From positions 933,781 through 997,780 of the forward strand of contig NZ_SHKN01000001.1 in NCBI RefSeq assembly GCF_004217115.1: a DNA stretch of 64,000 bases. The letters run 5' to 3'. Made by a program: the position numbers and the translations under genes. Positions 36,312 through 44,900 of this stretch are shown here, one piece after another. How positions within the stretch are numbered: position 1 is the first letter of the stretch; each line of letters starts with the position of its first letter. The DNA is from Ancylomarina subtilis (GTDB lineage: Bacteria > Bacteroidota > Bacteroidia > Bacteroidales > Marinifilaceae). Under the pieces are notes generated by a model, which did not search any database, was not told the DNA's origin, and worked only from the letters and a program-made list of their open reading frames with translations.

Positions 36312-39300
36312 TTATAAGTTAATTCTTAAGCCCAAGCTAAAAGACTTTGACTGCGGCATGGTTACTTCATCGTAACCTGAGAGTAACGAAGATGAACCAA
36401 AAGCGCTCACTTCGGGGTCCACTCCTGAATAGTTTGTAATTGTAAATAAGTTAGTTGCCTGAGCGTAAAATTTAACGCCTTCAAGTTTCATTTTTTTCAC
36501 AATCGATTTAGGTAAATAATAAGCCAACACAAGCCTTTTAAGACGAATAAATGAGGCATCCTCATAAAAACGTGAGCTTGTTCGACTGGTGATATAATTG
36601 TTTGTACTGGTTATTGATTGATTCAATAAGGCAGGTTGATTCGTCATATCCCCCTCATTTTTCCAATAATTTAATACATCCGGTGATAAATTATAGGCCT
36701 CACTTGTTGAATAAGTATGTAAAAGAGCTGCTGTTCCATTCATCATTTTTTTACCCGATACAAATATTAATGATGTATTTAATTCAAAACCTTTATATGA
36801 CAGGCAGTTATTTATCCCACCTGTAAACGTTGGAATTCCTGAACCAAAAGCTTTTCTATCTGTATTATCCGACGGTGGTATTTCACTTAAAATCCCATTT
36901 TCATATTGCCATATCGGATTGCCGGTGGCAGGATTGACACCCTTCCAATCATAAAGGTAAAACTGAGCAGCTTCCTTTCCTTCCTTGAAATATTTATAAG
37001 CCTGATCAGCTCCCCATACCTCTTCTCCAATATAATTAATCGCAACCACTTCGTTTTTATTATAGGCGGTAGACAACAGCATGCTCCATTTAAATTTCCG
37101 ATCAATTAATTGACAATCCAGATTCATTTCAATTCCTGTATTCTTCATCTTCCCCACATTCACCCATTGTTGCTCGTACCCCGAAACAGCAGTAACATCT
37201 GTAAATAGAAGTAAATTATTGACCTCTTTGGAATAATAATCCAAACTTGTCTTTAACTTCTCATGAAAAAAAGACAAATCAAGTCCAAAATCAAAATTCT
37301 TTGTTTTTTCCCATGAAATATCCAATTCGGCACCATTATCTTCAGATAATATAGGCGTACCTGCATAATTCAGATTATTGGGATGTGTTTGATATGTCCG
37401 CAAAGCACCATAGGTATAAGTCGATTGCTCCACACCCGAATAACCAAAACTTGAACGTAGCTTGAATAAGTTTAAAAGTGAATTTTCAACATCAGACTTT
37501 ATGATCCAACCGAGTGAGAATGCAGGAAACATTTGATAACGGTTACTTTTTCTGAAACGAGACGAACCATCAATCCGATATGAGAGACCCGCGAATAACT
37601 TCTGCTTGTAATTATAATTCAAACGACCAAACCATGAAGCCAGAGCAAACTTACGCCTATCCATTGTATAATTACTCAAATCAAGATTCCCACTAGTGTT
37701 TAAGCCCCATAAATCTTCAAAAAACACTTCTTCTTCTTTTTGTCTGGATTGCTCAAAACTCTGACCTAAAACAAATTTCATCGAATGATCTTCAAAAGAA
37801 TGAGAACCATTTATTGTATTGGTTACAATCCATTTACGAGAATAACCATTACTTTCGATTGAATTTTTTTTATCAGGGCTGAATCCATTTCTATAAGCCG
37901 AAATGGCATCAGTTTCAATCAAATTAATGCCAAAATCGAATCGATATGACAACCAATTAGTCAATTCTAAGTCGAAATAAACATTAGCTATAGTATAGGT
38001 ATCATTCACTTCTCCTCTGCCTGTTGTTGCCATGGCAAGCGGATTTTCATAATATGTTCCATACGGATTGCCCATATTCACGAAACGATAATCCCCCTCT
38101 TCAGTATAAACTGGCACATTGGGCGCTTTCAGGATCGCATCGCGATAAATTTTAGGTGCTAATAAAGCATTGTTCTTTTCTGAAGTAATTGCCAGATTTG
38201 CACCAATCCGGACCCTTTCCTGTACTCTTTGTTGGAAATTAAAGCGTCCCGTATATCTTTTATAGTCAGAATTGATAATGTAACTCTCCTGATTCAGTTG
38301 CGAAAAACTCATATAAAAGAAGCCGTTATGTTTTTTGCTCTGAACTGCTAAACTCAATTTATTCCCAACAGCATTTCGAACGACCAAATCATACCAATTT
38401 GTATTGATCTGATTTGGAAACACAACTTCTTCATTTTTTAATTCGCTATAATAGTTACTATATAAGCTGGCATACTCATTGGCATTCATTAATTCAGGTT
38501 TCCCAACCGGTTTTGACAGACTCGACTCATATAAAAAACTGGCACTTATCCCTTTTTTCTTCGGTTTTTTAGTTGTAATTAAAATTACTCCTGCAGCACC
38601 TCTGGACCCGTATATTGAAGTTGAATAGGCGTCCTTGAGTACTGAAACAGATTCAATATCCTCAGGATTAACCATATTCAGGGCATTCTTTCTAAACTCA
38701 CTTGTCTCCCTAATATCATCATAGACATAATTATTAAGCAATCCAAAGGCGGAACCATCCTGCGACTTAACTGTTATTTGATTCAAATTCTCTTCGCTAG
38801 AAAAAAGAGGCACACCATCTACCACAATAAGAGGACTATTGGCATCAGGCTGAAGGGATGTCACACCTCGTATAGCTATTGTTGAAGCACTTCCCGGTGC
38901 TCCTGAACTTTTCTGAAACCACAACCCACTGGTACTGCCTGCCAGTATATCATCAAAATTATTAGGAACTTCACCACTAACCAAAGGAGATATTGAACTA
39001 ACAGCACCTAGTAATTCTCGAGTTTCTTCTTCGCCATACCCAATAACATTGACCTCTTTCAGACTGATCATATTGGGTTTTAAACGAATGTCCTCTATAA
39101 TATTTAAACCAACAACCGTTTCAAAACTAACAAAACCTATCGCTGTAACTAAAAGTGTATCACCCACATTACACTTCAGATTGTAATACCCATCTTTATC
39201 ACTAGCAGTCCCATAAACCTGATTTCTCACACGAATGGATGCCCCAACAATTGGTTGACTGTCATCATCACACAGGACACGTCCTAAAACAATCTTCTCT

Positions 39301-39758
39301 ACCCTAAGTATTTCAGACTTCTCAATCAGGTTGGAAGATTTAATCAAAGTCATAGGTATACCTTCCCCCCTTTCTTTAATGATGATTTTATCCCTGTAAA
39401 TAATAAAATTTAAACCAATAGGTGTTAAAACATAGTTAAGCAACGACTCAATAGGCATGCTTTCTTGAGGAAGAGACTTGATTTTCAGATTTTGGAATTT
39501 CGCTGAATTATAGACAAAAGAAAAGTCAGATTGTGCTTCGAGAGTTTCAACAAAAACCTCAAAACTCATACCAACTCTCATGCCTTCCAAAGAAATAAGA
39601 TTAGATTGTGAAAAGCTTACAGAAGTAGTAAATAAACATAAAAAAAACAAAATTGAGAACACACCCATCTTTAAACCAGCCTGAATAACAGTGGCTTTAC
39701 AAACAAAAACTGATTTGTTCGTATAGTATGGATATTTTTTCTTAATTTTGTGACACAT
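36312..39758 (-). CDS. SusC/RagA TonB-dependent transducer with N-terminal STN domain (second)
   Basis: A 1148-residue receptor that combines transport with signalling. After an extended N-terminus and signal segment (about 30-50) comes an STN (secretin/TonB short N-terminal) domain (about 55-128: GMSFEVFVETLEAQSDFSF, LNFIIYRDKIIIKE). A carboxypeptidase-like domain follows (about 155-230), then the plug with VIGYGEEETRELLGAVSS and LKDAYSTSIYGSRGAAGVILITTKKP, then the barrel. STN domains contact a FecR anti-sigma factor; the fecR and ECF sigma genes lie directly upstream in the same direction. It has no SusD gene of its own. ATG 39758 sits far before the signal peptide, so a start some 30 codons downstream (GTG/ATG near residue 32) is possible. 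Confidence 0.92.
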   Translation of the reverse strand: MCHKIKKKYPYYTNKSVFVCKATVIQAGLKMGVFSILFFLCLFTTSVSFSQSNLISLEGMRVGMSFEVFVETLEAQSDFSFVYNSAKFQNLKIKSLPQESMPIESLLNYVLTPIGLNFIIYRDKIIIKERGEGIPMTLIKSSNLIEKSEILRVEKIVLGRVLCDDDSQPIVGASIRVRNQVYGTASDKDGYYNLKCNVGDTLLVTAIGFVSFETVVGLNIIEDIRLKPNMISLKEVNVIGYGEEETRELLGAVSSISPLVSGEVPNNFDDILAGSTSGLWFQKSSGAPGSASTIAIRGVTSLQPDANSPLIVVDGVPLFSSEENLNQITVKSQDGSAFGLLNNYVYDDIRETSEFRKNALNMVNPEDIESVSVLKDAYSTSIYGSRGAAGVILITTKKPKKKGISASFLYESSLSKPVGKPELMNANEYASLYSNYYSELKNEEVVFPNQINTNWYDLVVRNAVGNKLSLAVQSKKHNGFFYMSFSQLNQESYIINSDYKRYTGRFNFQQRVQERVRIGANLAITSEKNNALLAPKIYRDAILKAPNVPVYTEEGDYRFVNMGNPYGTYYENPLAMATTGRGEVNDTYTIANVYFDLELTNWLSYRFDFGINLIETDAISAYRNGFSPDKKNSIESNGYSRKWIVTNTINGSHSFEDHSMKFVLGQSFEQSRQKEEEVFFEDLWGLNTSGNLDLSNYTMDRRKFALASWFGRLNYNYKQKLFAGLSYRIDGSSRFRKSNRYQMFPAFSLGWIIKSDVENSLLNLFKLRSSFGYSGVEQSTYTYGALRTYQTHPNNLNYAGTPILSEDNGAELDISWEKTKNFDFGLDLSFFHEKLKTSLDYYSKEVNNLLLFTDVTAVSGYEQQWVNVGKMKNTGIEMNLDCQLIDRKFKWSMLLSTAYNKNEVVAINYIGEEVWGADQAYKYFKEGKEAAQFYLYDWKGVNPATGNPIWQYENGILSEIPPSDNTDRKAFGSGIPTFTGGINNCLSYKGFELNTSLIFVSGKKMMNGTAALLHTYSTSEAYNLSPDVLNYWKNEGDMTNQPALLNQSITSTNNYITSRTSSRFYEDASFIRLKRLVLAYYLPKSIVKKMKLEGVKFYAQATNLFTITNYSGVDPEVSAFGSSSLLSGYDEVTMPQSKSFSLGLRINL

Positions 39759-39795
39759 AATGTTTTTTGAAGTAAATCCTTTTATTTCAACGACA

Positions 39796-39812
39796 TTTAC
39801 TTGACAAGTAAA
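39796..39812. promoter_or_regulatory. 17-bp palindrome upstream of the STN-SusC gene
   Basis: TTTACTTGACAAGTAAA has 8-bp perfect arms around one base, extendable by one more pair on each side (39795-39813). It lies 37 bp before the SusC start, directly next to the TTTACTACATGTTATT motif. It could be an operator or a short leader hairpin; a degenerate copy is at 36294-36310. Confidence 0.5.
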
Positions 39813-39828
39813 TTTACTACATGTTATT
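39813..39828 (-). promoter_or_regulatory. Shared 16-bp motif before the second SusC gene
   Basis: An exact copy of the element at 34454-34469. It lies 55 bp upstream of the SusC ATG, next to the palindrome. Confidence 0.4.
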
Positions 39829-39830
39829 CA

Positions 39831-39863
39831 GATACCGAAAAGCTGCCACTTTTCGGTATTTTT
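39831..39863. terminator. Hairpin between fecR and the STN-SusC gene
   Basis: ATACCGAAAAG and CTTTTCGGTAT form an 11-bp stem. The T-run is on the plus-strand side, so for the minus-strand fecR transcript it is a hairpin without a U-tail. It could attenuate or stabilise the message rather than end it. Confidence 0.5.
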
Positions 39864-40871
39864 TTATTTAAATTTCCCAACTCCTCCAATTAGAATTACA
39901 TCATCTTCAATCTTGTATGAAAATTCATTGGTCATCTCAAGAATTTTGAAGAGTTCATCAAGTCTTTCATTTTCGAATTTTGCTGTGATTTTTAAATCTT
40001 TAAGACTGCCATCCAAAAATTTAAGTTTCACACCATACATCCGGTATAATGATTTTGCCATCTCTGACAAACTCGTGTTTTCAAAATATAATGCTTTTTT
40101 CATCCAGGCTACATCCATGGCATTATCCACATCGAGTTTAGCCATCGTGTTTTTAGCCTTATCAATAATTCCCTTATTACCTGGAATAAGTATTAATGAT
40201 TTTGATGCTTCAAAAGCAACCCGTCCGCTTATAACAGAAGTGGAAATCTGTTCATCCTCAGAATATGCTTTTATATTAAAAGATGTTCCTAAAACCTGAA
40301 CATGACTGTCCTCCAGACCAATTACAAAAGGCTTGCTCTCATCTCTTGCAACATCAAAAAATGCTTCACCTTCAAGATAAAGTGTACGTTCATTGGCTTC
40401 AGAATCAATCTTATATTTCAAACGACTATCACCATTCAGATAAACAGTTGACCCATCGGCTAATAACTGTGTTTGTTGAACACCAGCCTCTGTTTCAACT
40501 AAATTGTATCCAATTAAATTTAAATGTGAAAAAGGATACGTTATTTCATAATAGCTCAAAGCTCCCAATGAAATAAAACTCACAACAGAGGCTGCAACTT
40601 TCATCCATCTTATCGATTTCTTTCGATCAACATGCTTATTAAAATCAACAACTTTAGTCTCTTGATTGATTTTATTTTTAATATCTGTAAAAACGCGTTT
40701 TTTATCTTTATCGTCAACTATCAGAAGCATCTCTTCCCATTGTTGACGTCTTAATTCAAAGTCCTGCTTATTCTCCGGCTTTTCCCTCAGCCAGTCATCA
40801 AGCAGACTTTTCTCCTCATTACTAGCACTATTGGCTAATACCTTGGTTATTATATGATGAATATCGTTCAT
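39864..40871 (-). CDS. FecR-family anti-sigma factor (FecR + DUF4974)
   Basis: A 335-residue single-pass inner-membrane regulator. A cytoplasmic N-terminal helix region (1-85) would hold the sigma factor; a TM segment lies at about 90-110 (MKVAASVVSFISLGALSYY). The periplasmic FecR domain (about 125-220) contains TQLLADGSTVYLNGDSRLKY, LYLEGEAFFDVARDESKPFVI and VQVLGTSFNIKAY. The C-terminal DUF4974 domain (about 260-332) has LYFENTSLSEMAKSLYRMYGV and resembles an STN fold. It relays the signal from the STN domain of the adjacent SusC to the ECF sigma factor encoded just upstream. Confidence 0.94.
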   Translation of the reverse strand: MNDIHHIITKVLANSASNEEKSLLDDWLREKPENKQDFELRRQQWEEMLLIVDDKDKKRVFTDIKNKINQETKVVDFNKHVDRKKSIRWMKVAASVVSFISLGALSYYEITYPFSHLNLIGYNLVETEAGVQQTQLLADGSTVYLNGDSRLKYKIDSEANERTLYLEGEAFFDVARDESKPFVIGLEDSHVQVLGTSFNIKAYSEDEQISTSVISGRVAFEASKSLILIPGNKGIIDKAKNTMAKLDVDNAMDVAWMKKALYFENTSLSEMAKSLYRMYGVKLKFLDGSLKDLKITAKFENERLDELFKILEMTNEFSYKIEDDVILIGGVGKFK

Positions 40872-41011
40872 TTTATTATTTCGAAATAATAGCTTTTAAC
40901 CTTAAGACCCCAAGACCAATAAATATCCCTAAAAAAAATTGATCTTTTTTATAAAAATTTTCAAGATTAAAAACAAAATACTAAAAAAAGAGAAGTGTGA
41001 GAGCTTTTGAC

Positions 41012-41596
41012 CTATCGCTTCTTTATTGTGAAATCCCCCAAAGATTGACTAATGCGTTTAATTGCAATTCTCATTTGAGTATCCACAGTATTGACTGAAA
41101 TATTTAATTCAGAAGCAACTTCTTTGTATTTAAGGCCATCGAAACGAATCATTTTAAAAATTGCTTTGCATTTTTTTGGCAAGTTTTCAATAGAATCGTT
41201 AAGTAATTCTTGTAGCTCATGCGCTTGCATTACTTCATCTGGAAGTGCAACCGGATCTGAAATATGATATGCCTGTTCATCCAAAGATTCGTTACTAAGT
41301 CTGGAATTATTTCTGATATAATTTAAAGACAAATTGCGAACAGAAATAAACAAGTAGCTTTCAAAATTTTTAATCTGATCCAATTCTAATCGCTTTTTCC
41401 ATATCCGACAAAACACATCAGAAACAACCTCCTCAGCTAAGGGTTTATTTTTAAGATATTGAAAAGCCGTGGCATACATTTTTGAGTAGAACAGATCAAA
41501 AATTTGCTCAAACGCACGCTCATCATCTTTTGAGGAAAGTTGATGAATTAGATTCTTAATATGATTTTGGTCAACAGACAAACTAGGGTAAATCAT
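41012..41596 (-). CDS. ECF RNA polymerase sigma factor (sigma-70 family, Bacteroidota FecI-like)
   Basis: A 194-residue sigma factor. Region 2 (about 30-95) has YSKMYATAFQYLKNKPLAEEVVSDVFCRIWKKR (as motif positions 42-74), and region 4 (about 130-185) has LPKKCKAIFKMIRFDGLKYKEVASELNISVNTVDTQ (as positions 140-175), the helix-turn-helix that reads the -35 element. It is transcribed in the same direction as fecR and the STN-SusC gene, the classic trans-envelope signalling set. It probably drives the SusC/SusD locus to its left. ATG 41596 leaves a short, normal N-terminus. Confidence 0.94.
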   Translation of the reverse strand: MIYPSLSVDQNHIKNLIHQLSSKDDERAFEQIFDLFYSKMYATAFQYLKNKPLAEEVVSDVFCRIWKKRLELDQIKNFESYLFISVRNLSLNYIRNNSRLSNESLDEQAYHISDPVALPDEVMQAHELQELLNDSIENLPKKCKAIFKMIRFDGLKYKEVASELNISVNTVDTQMRIAIKRISQSLGDFTIKKR

Positions 41597-41740
41597 TTAA
41601 ATTTGGGCTCCGTAAAAGTGCAAAATAATGTTAATTTCTCTACACGAAATCAATATTTTTTTTGAACACAGATAACGTCATGCTCACACAAATGACATAA
41701 TAATAGACAATAACAACTTTAAATCAGCAAACTAAAGATC

Positions 41741-42676
41741 CTACTTACTATCCTGATTAACCATGCTTTCATCGCCACAAAAACCATTGATCTCAGGCTG
41801 AAGGGTGACGTGATTGATGTCAAATTTATCGTTTAGAATATGCTCCACCTGATGGAGAATTTCATTGACTTTACTCAAACGAATATCTTCCTTAAAACTG
41901 ATATGTGCCTCAAAATTGATTTGTTTATCATCAAGCTGCCAAACATGAACATGATGCATATTATTGACTTCAGGTATGTTCTGCAATTCTTTATTTATTT
42001 CTTCAAGATCGACTTTCGATGGAGCAAACTGCATCAAAATTCGAACACTCTCCTTTACCAAATCCCAACTTGAATAAACCAAATACAAAGCGATTCCAAT
42101 AGATAAAACTGAGTCCACCCAAGCAACATCCCACAAATACATAGCCAATCCCCCTAATACAACGGCAATAGATGAAATCATATCCGAAAGCAAATGCAAA
42201 TAGGCCGAACGCATATTCATATTATCCTGGGCATCTTTCTGAACCAACAAAACACTCAAGCCGTTTAATACAATTGACAGGCCACCCAAAATCATGATCC
42301 AACCCGTTTGAACGTCAACAGGATCAGAAAAACGAGAAATAGCCTCCTTCAATAAAAAGAAAGCAATTACGATTAAGGAAACCGCATTGATTAAAGCTGC
42401 TAATATTTCGGCGCGTTTGTAGCCATAGGTTTGCGAAGGGGTTTGGTCCTTTTTTGAAAGCTTACTAGCAAACCAGGAAATAATCAAAGCCAATACATCA
42501 CTAAAGTTATGCATGGCATCTGACATCAAGGCCAAACTTCCCGAAATAAAACCTCCTACAACTTGCGCTAAAGTGATACCAACATTTAACAAAATAGCTA
42601 TCCCAAGATTTCGTCCTTTTAAATCACCATGGCTGTGCGAATGGCTATGCTCATGCTTATGATTGTGTTTTTCCAT
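41741..42676 (-). CDS. Cation diffusion facilitator (CzcD/ZitB-type zinc exporter)
   Basis: A 311-residue CDF transporter that exports Zn2+, and perhaps Co2+ or Cd2+, by proton antiport. Seen: a His-rich N-terminus (nine His in the first 17 residues), six transmembrane helices, the HD-type metal site in helix 2 (SDAMHNFSDVLAL), the matching site in helix 5 (LHLLSDMISS), and the cytoplasmic C-terminal domain with INKELQNIPEVNNMHHVHVWQLD. It is followed by nothing on its strand and diverges from the Moco operon. Confidence 0.94.
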   Translation of the reverse strand: MEKHNHKHEHSHSHSHGDLKGRNLGIAILLNVGITLAQVVGGFISGSLALMSDAMHNFSDVLALIISWFASKLSKKDQTPSQTYGYKRAEILAALINAVSLIVIAFFLLKEAISRFSDPVDVQTGWIMILGGLSIVLNGLSVLLVQKDAQDNMNMRSAYLHLLSDMISSIAVVLGGLAMYLWDVAWVDSVLSIGIALYLVYSSWDLVKESVRILMQFAPSKVDLEEINKELQNIPEVNNMHHVHVWQLDDKQINFEAHISFKEDIRLSKVNEILHQVEHILNDKFDINHVTLQPEINGFCGDESMVNQDSK

Positions 42677-42933
42677 ATTTCTTTAAACAATGTATTATCT
42701 AAAATAGTAGGCAAAAGCCTTGTGTGCGAGCAAAAAAGCCAGACACATAAAGATAAACAGATTATTTTTATCGAAATTAATTATAAATAATAATTCTTCT
42801 TAAATCCGAATAAAAAAATCAACACATCACAACTCATTCATATTGAATCATCTTACCCCATTTTTTAATTCAATCCAACAAGAAGATCTTACACATCCTA
42901 ACATATACATATTTCTAGATTCATTAATATTTC
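42677..42933. other. Intergenic region upstream of the Moco operon promoter
   Basis: About 255 AT-rich bases between divergent genes, carrying the CDF promoter on the minus strand. Nothing else recognisable. Confidence 0.4.
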
Positions 42934-42941
42934 TATCTTTA
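42934..42941 (+). promoter_or_regulatory. Candidate -7 box of the Moco operon
   Basis: TATCTTTA, Bacteroidota -7-like, ends 16 bp before the first pairing base of the riboswitch, which puts a transcription start at the expected place. Confidence 0.45.
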
Positions 42942-42956
42942 CCTCCATCATGAAGA

Positions 42957-43061
42957 CTCCGAGTTATTAATAACTAAGCCTTTGGTACGTTTTAATAACC
43001 GATGGGTAAGGTAGGAAACTTAATTACCTCCCGCAGGACTGGATCCTAAATTGGAAAGGAG
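42957..43061 (+). ncRNA. Probable molybdenum-cofactor (Moco) riboswitch
   Basis: A structured leader of about 105 nt directly before the Moco genes. P1 is CTCC (42957-42960) with GGAG (43058-43061); a perfect second helix is GTTATTA (42963-42969) with TAATAAC (42993-42999). Then come a TAAGGTAGG...TTACCTCCC stem and a small hairpin AGGA-CTGGA-TCCT. The opening CTCCGAG and the GGTAAGGT...CCTCCCGCAGGA core are the features I remember for the Moco RNA motif (RF01055), which senses Moco or tungsten cofactor and shuts off synthesis genes. I see no terminator after it, so control of translation of the first gene is likely. A covariance search was not possible. Confidence 0.68.
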
Positions 43062-43174
43062 AGATATGTGATTTGGCTTCTGGGCTCTATACACCAATAA
43101 AATAAAACCCAATATGCTAAATAACAGACAACTCCATCTAATAATTAAAATAGAGTTTTCTTAAATTTAGCAGA

Positions 43175-43720
43175 GTGGAAAATATTTACAAGAATATATT
43201 ACTAATAGCCGGAACCGGGCAAAACGTTGGCAAAACACTGTTTGCCAGCAAAGTCATTGCACACTTTGCCAGCAGGTTTCCTATTGTAAGTATTAAAATA
43301 TCTCCCCATTTTCATTTTCTCGATCCGGATATCGTCATCTTGGACAAAACTGCGGACTATACCATTAGTAAGGAAACAAATCCCAATGGTAATAAAGACA
43401 GTCAACGATTTCTTATCGCAGGATCGAAGGAAGTTTATTACATTCAGTGTTTGGATAATAGATTACATCTGGCTTTTAACAAACTTGTTCAATATCTTCC
43501 TGAAAACTCGCCAATAATATGTGAGTCTGGAGGATTAAGACAATTAATTAAACCGGGTGTATTTTTAATAATCAATAAAAAAAGCAGTACTAACATAAAA
43601 CCCCAAGCTATCAGAAACAGAGAACTTGCTGATAAATGGATTGAATTCGATGAAGCCGACTTTGATTTCAAGCCTGACAATCTTCAATTTTCTAATCTTG
43701 GCTGGACCATTCAAATCTAA
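43175..43720 (+). CDS. MobB-like P-loop NTPase of molybdenum-cofactor biosynthesis
   Basis: A 181-residue protein with a Walker A loop IAGTGQNVGKTLFA (G13-T21) followed by KISPHFHFLD and KDSQRFLIAGSKEVYYI. The latter echo the 'KD(S)..H..AGA' segment of MobB, the GTPase partner of MobA. It starts at GTG 43175, the first codon after the riboswitch leader with a sensible N-terminus, and stops 4 bp before the moeA ATG. As the first gene of the riboswitch-controlled operon it should aid cofactor assembly, but the match to MobB is loose and another P-loop carrier role is possible. Confidence 0.7.
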   Translation: MENIYKNILLIAGTGQNVGKTLFASKVIAHFASRFPIVSIKISPHFHFLDPDIVILDKTADYTISKETNPNGNKDSQRFLIAGSKEVYYIQCLDNRLHLAFNKLVQYLPENSPIICESGGLRQLIKPGVFLIINKKSSTNIKPQAIRNRELADKWIEFDEADFDFKPDNLQFSNLGWTIQI

Positions 43721-43724
43721 CCCT

Positions 43725-44900
43725 ATGATTACATTTAATGAGGCTTTAAAAACTGTAAAACACGCAACTAAAAAGTTGGAAAAAGAACATATTGAGCTAT
43801 CAAAATGTTTGAATCGTGTATTGGCTGAAGATGTCGTATCGACCATTTCCATTCCTCCATTCAACAAATCTGCGATGGATGGTTTTGCCTGCCGACAAAC
43901 TGATTTAGCAGAGACTCTGGAAATTCTTGAAACCATTCCGGCTGGAACACCTCCAACAAAGGTGATTGGAAAGAATCAATGTTCCAGAATTATGACCGGA
44001 GCAATGGTTCCTGAGGGTGCTGATTGTGTGGTTATGGTTGAAAAAAGCGAGATTGTAGATCCGAATCATGTTCGGTTTACGGATACAAAAACAAAAACGA
44101 ACATCTGCATAAAGGGCGAGGATATTCAAGAGAATGATGTGGTTCTAAAAAAGGGGACTCGCATTAAAGCACAACATATATCTGTTTTAGCAGAAATTGG
44201 TTGTGCCAAACCTCTGGTTTACCAAAGGGTAAAAGTTGGAGTTATTGCAACAGGCAGCGAATTGGTTGAACCACACGAAACGCCAGGATCAACACAAATC
44301 AGAAATGTCAATTCATGGCAATTATTGGCTCAACTTGAGAAAATTGGCATTACTGCTAACTATTATGGTATTGTTGCCGATTCAAAAGAAACAACAAAAG
44401 AAGTGATAGCCAAATGCATTGAAGAAAATGATATGCTGCTTATCACAGGAGGCGTTTCGGTTGGAGAATATGATCATATTCCACAAATATTGAAGGAATT
44501 AGAATTCAATATTTGGTTCCACACACTAAGCGTAAAACCTGGTAAACACACTGTTTTTGCAACCCGTCAGGGGAAATATGTATTTGCAATGCCAGGCAAT
44601 CCGGTTTCCTCATTTGTTCAATTCGAACTTCTAGGGAAAGCACTTGTCTTCCGCCTGATGGGACACGATTACAAACCGGCTATTGTTCGCTTGCCAATTT
44701 CATGCGATTACAAGCGTAAGCGCACAGATCGTTTGGAATTTATACCCGTGCGCTTAAATGCCAACAATCAGGTTATTCCGGTCAGCTATAATGGTTCGGC
44801 CCATATTAATGCATTCACTCAGGCTGATGGAATAATGGCTATTCCTCGTGAAGTTGATGAGTATACAGAAGGAGAATTCGTACATGTTAGACAAATATAA
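43725..44900 (+). CDS. moeA: Molybdopterin molybdenumtransferase (MoeA)
   Basis: A 391-residue enzyme that inserts molybdate into adenylylated molybdopterin. Seen: the MoeA N-terminal region (SIPPFNKSAMDGFACR), MTGAMVPEGADCVVMVE, the MogA-like domain with IATGSELVEP, ITGGVSVGEYDH and FAMPGNPVSSFVQFE, and the C-terminal barrel. The frame is open upstream to 43626 inside the previous gene, but ATG 43725 (MITFNEALK) matches the family start. Its end overlaps the moaA start by 17 bp, so the two are coupled. Confidence 0.94.
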   Translation: MITFNEALKTVKHATKKLEKEHIELSKCLNRVLAEDVVSTISIPPFNKSAMDGFACRQTDLAETLEILETIPAGTPPTKVIGKNQCSRIMTGAMVPEGADCVVMVEKSEIVDPNHVRFTDTKTKTNICIKGEDIQENDVVLKKGTRIKAQHISVLAEIGCAKPLVYQRVKVGVIATGSELVEPHETPGSTQIRNVNSWQLLAQLEKIGITANYYGIVADSKETTKEVIAKCIEENDMLLITGGVSVGEYDHIPQILKELEFNIWFHTLSVKPGKHTVFATRQGKYVFAMPGNPVSSFVQFELLGKALVFRLMGHDYKPAIVRLPISCDYKRKRTDRLEFIPVRLNANNQVIPVSYNGSAHINAFTQADGIMAIPREVDEYTEGEFVHVRQI

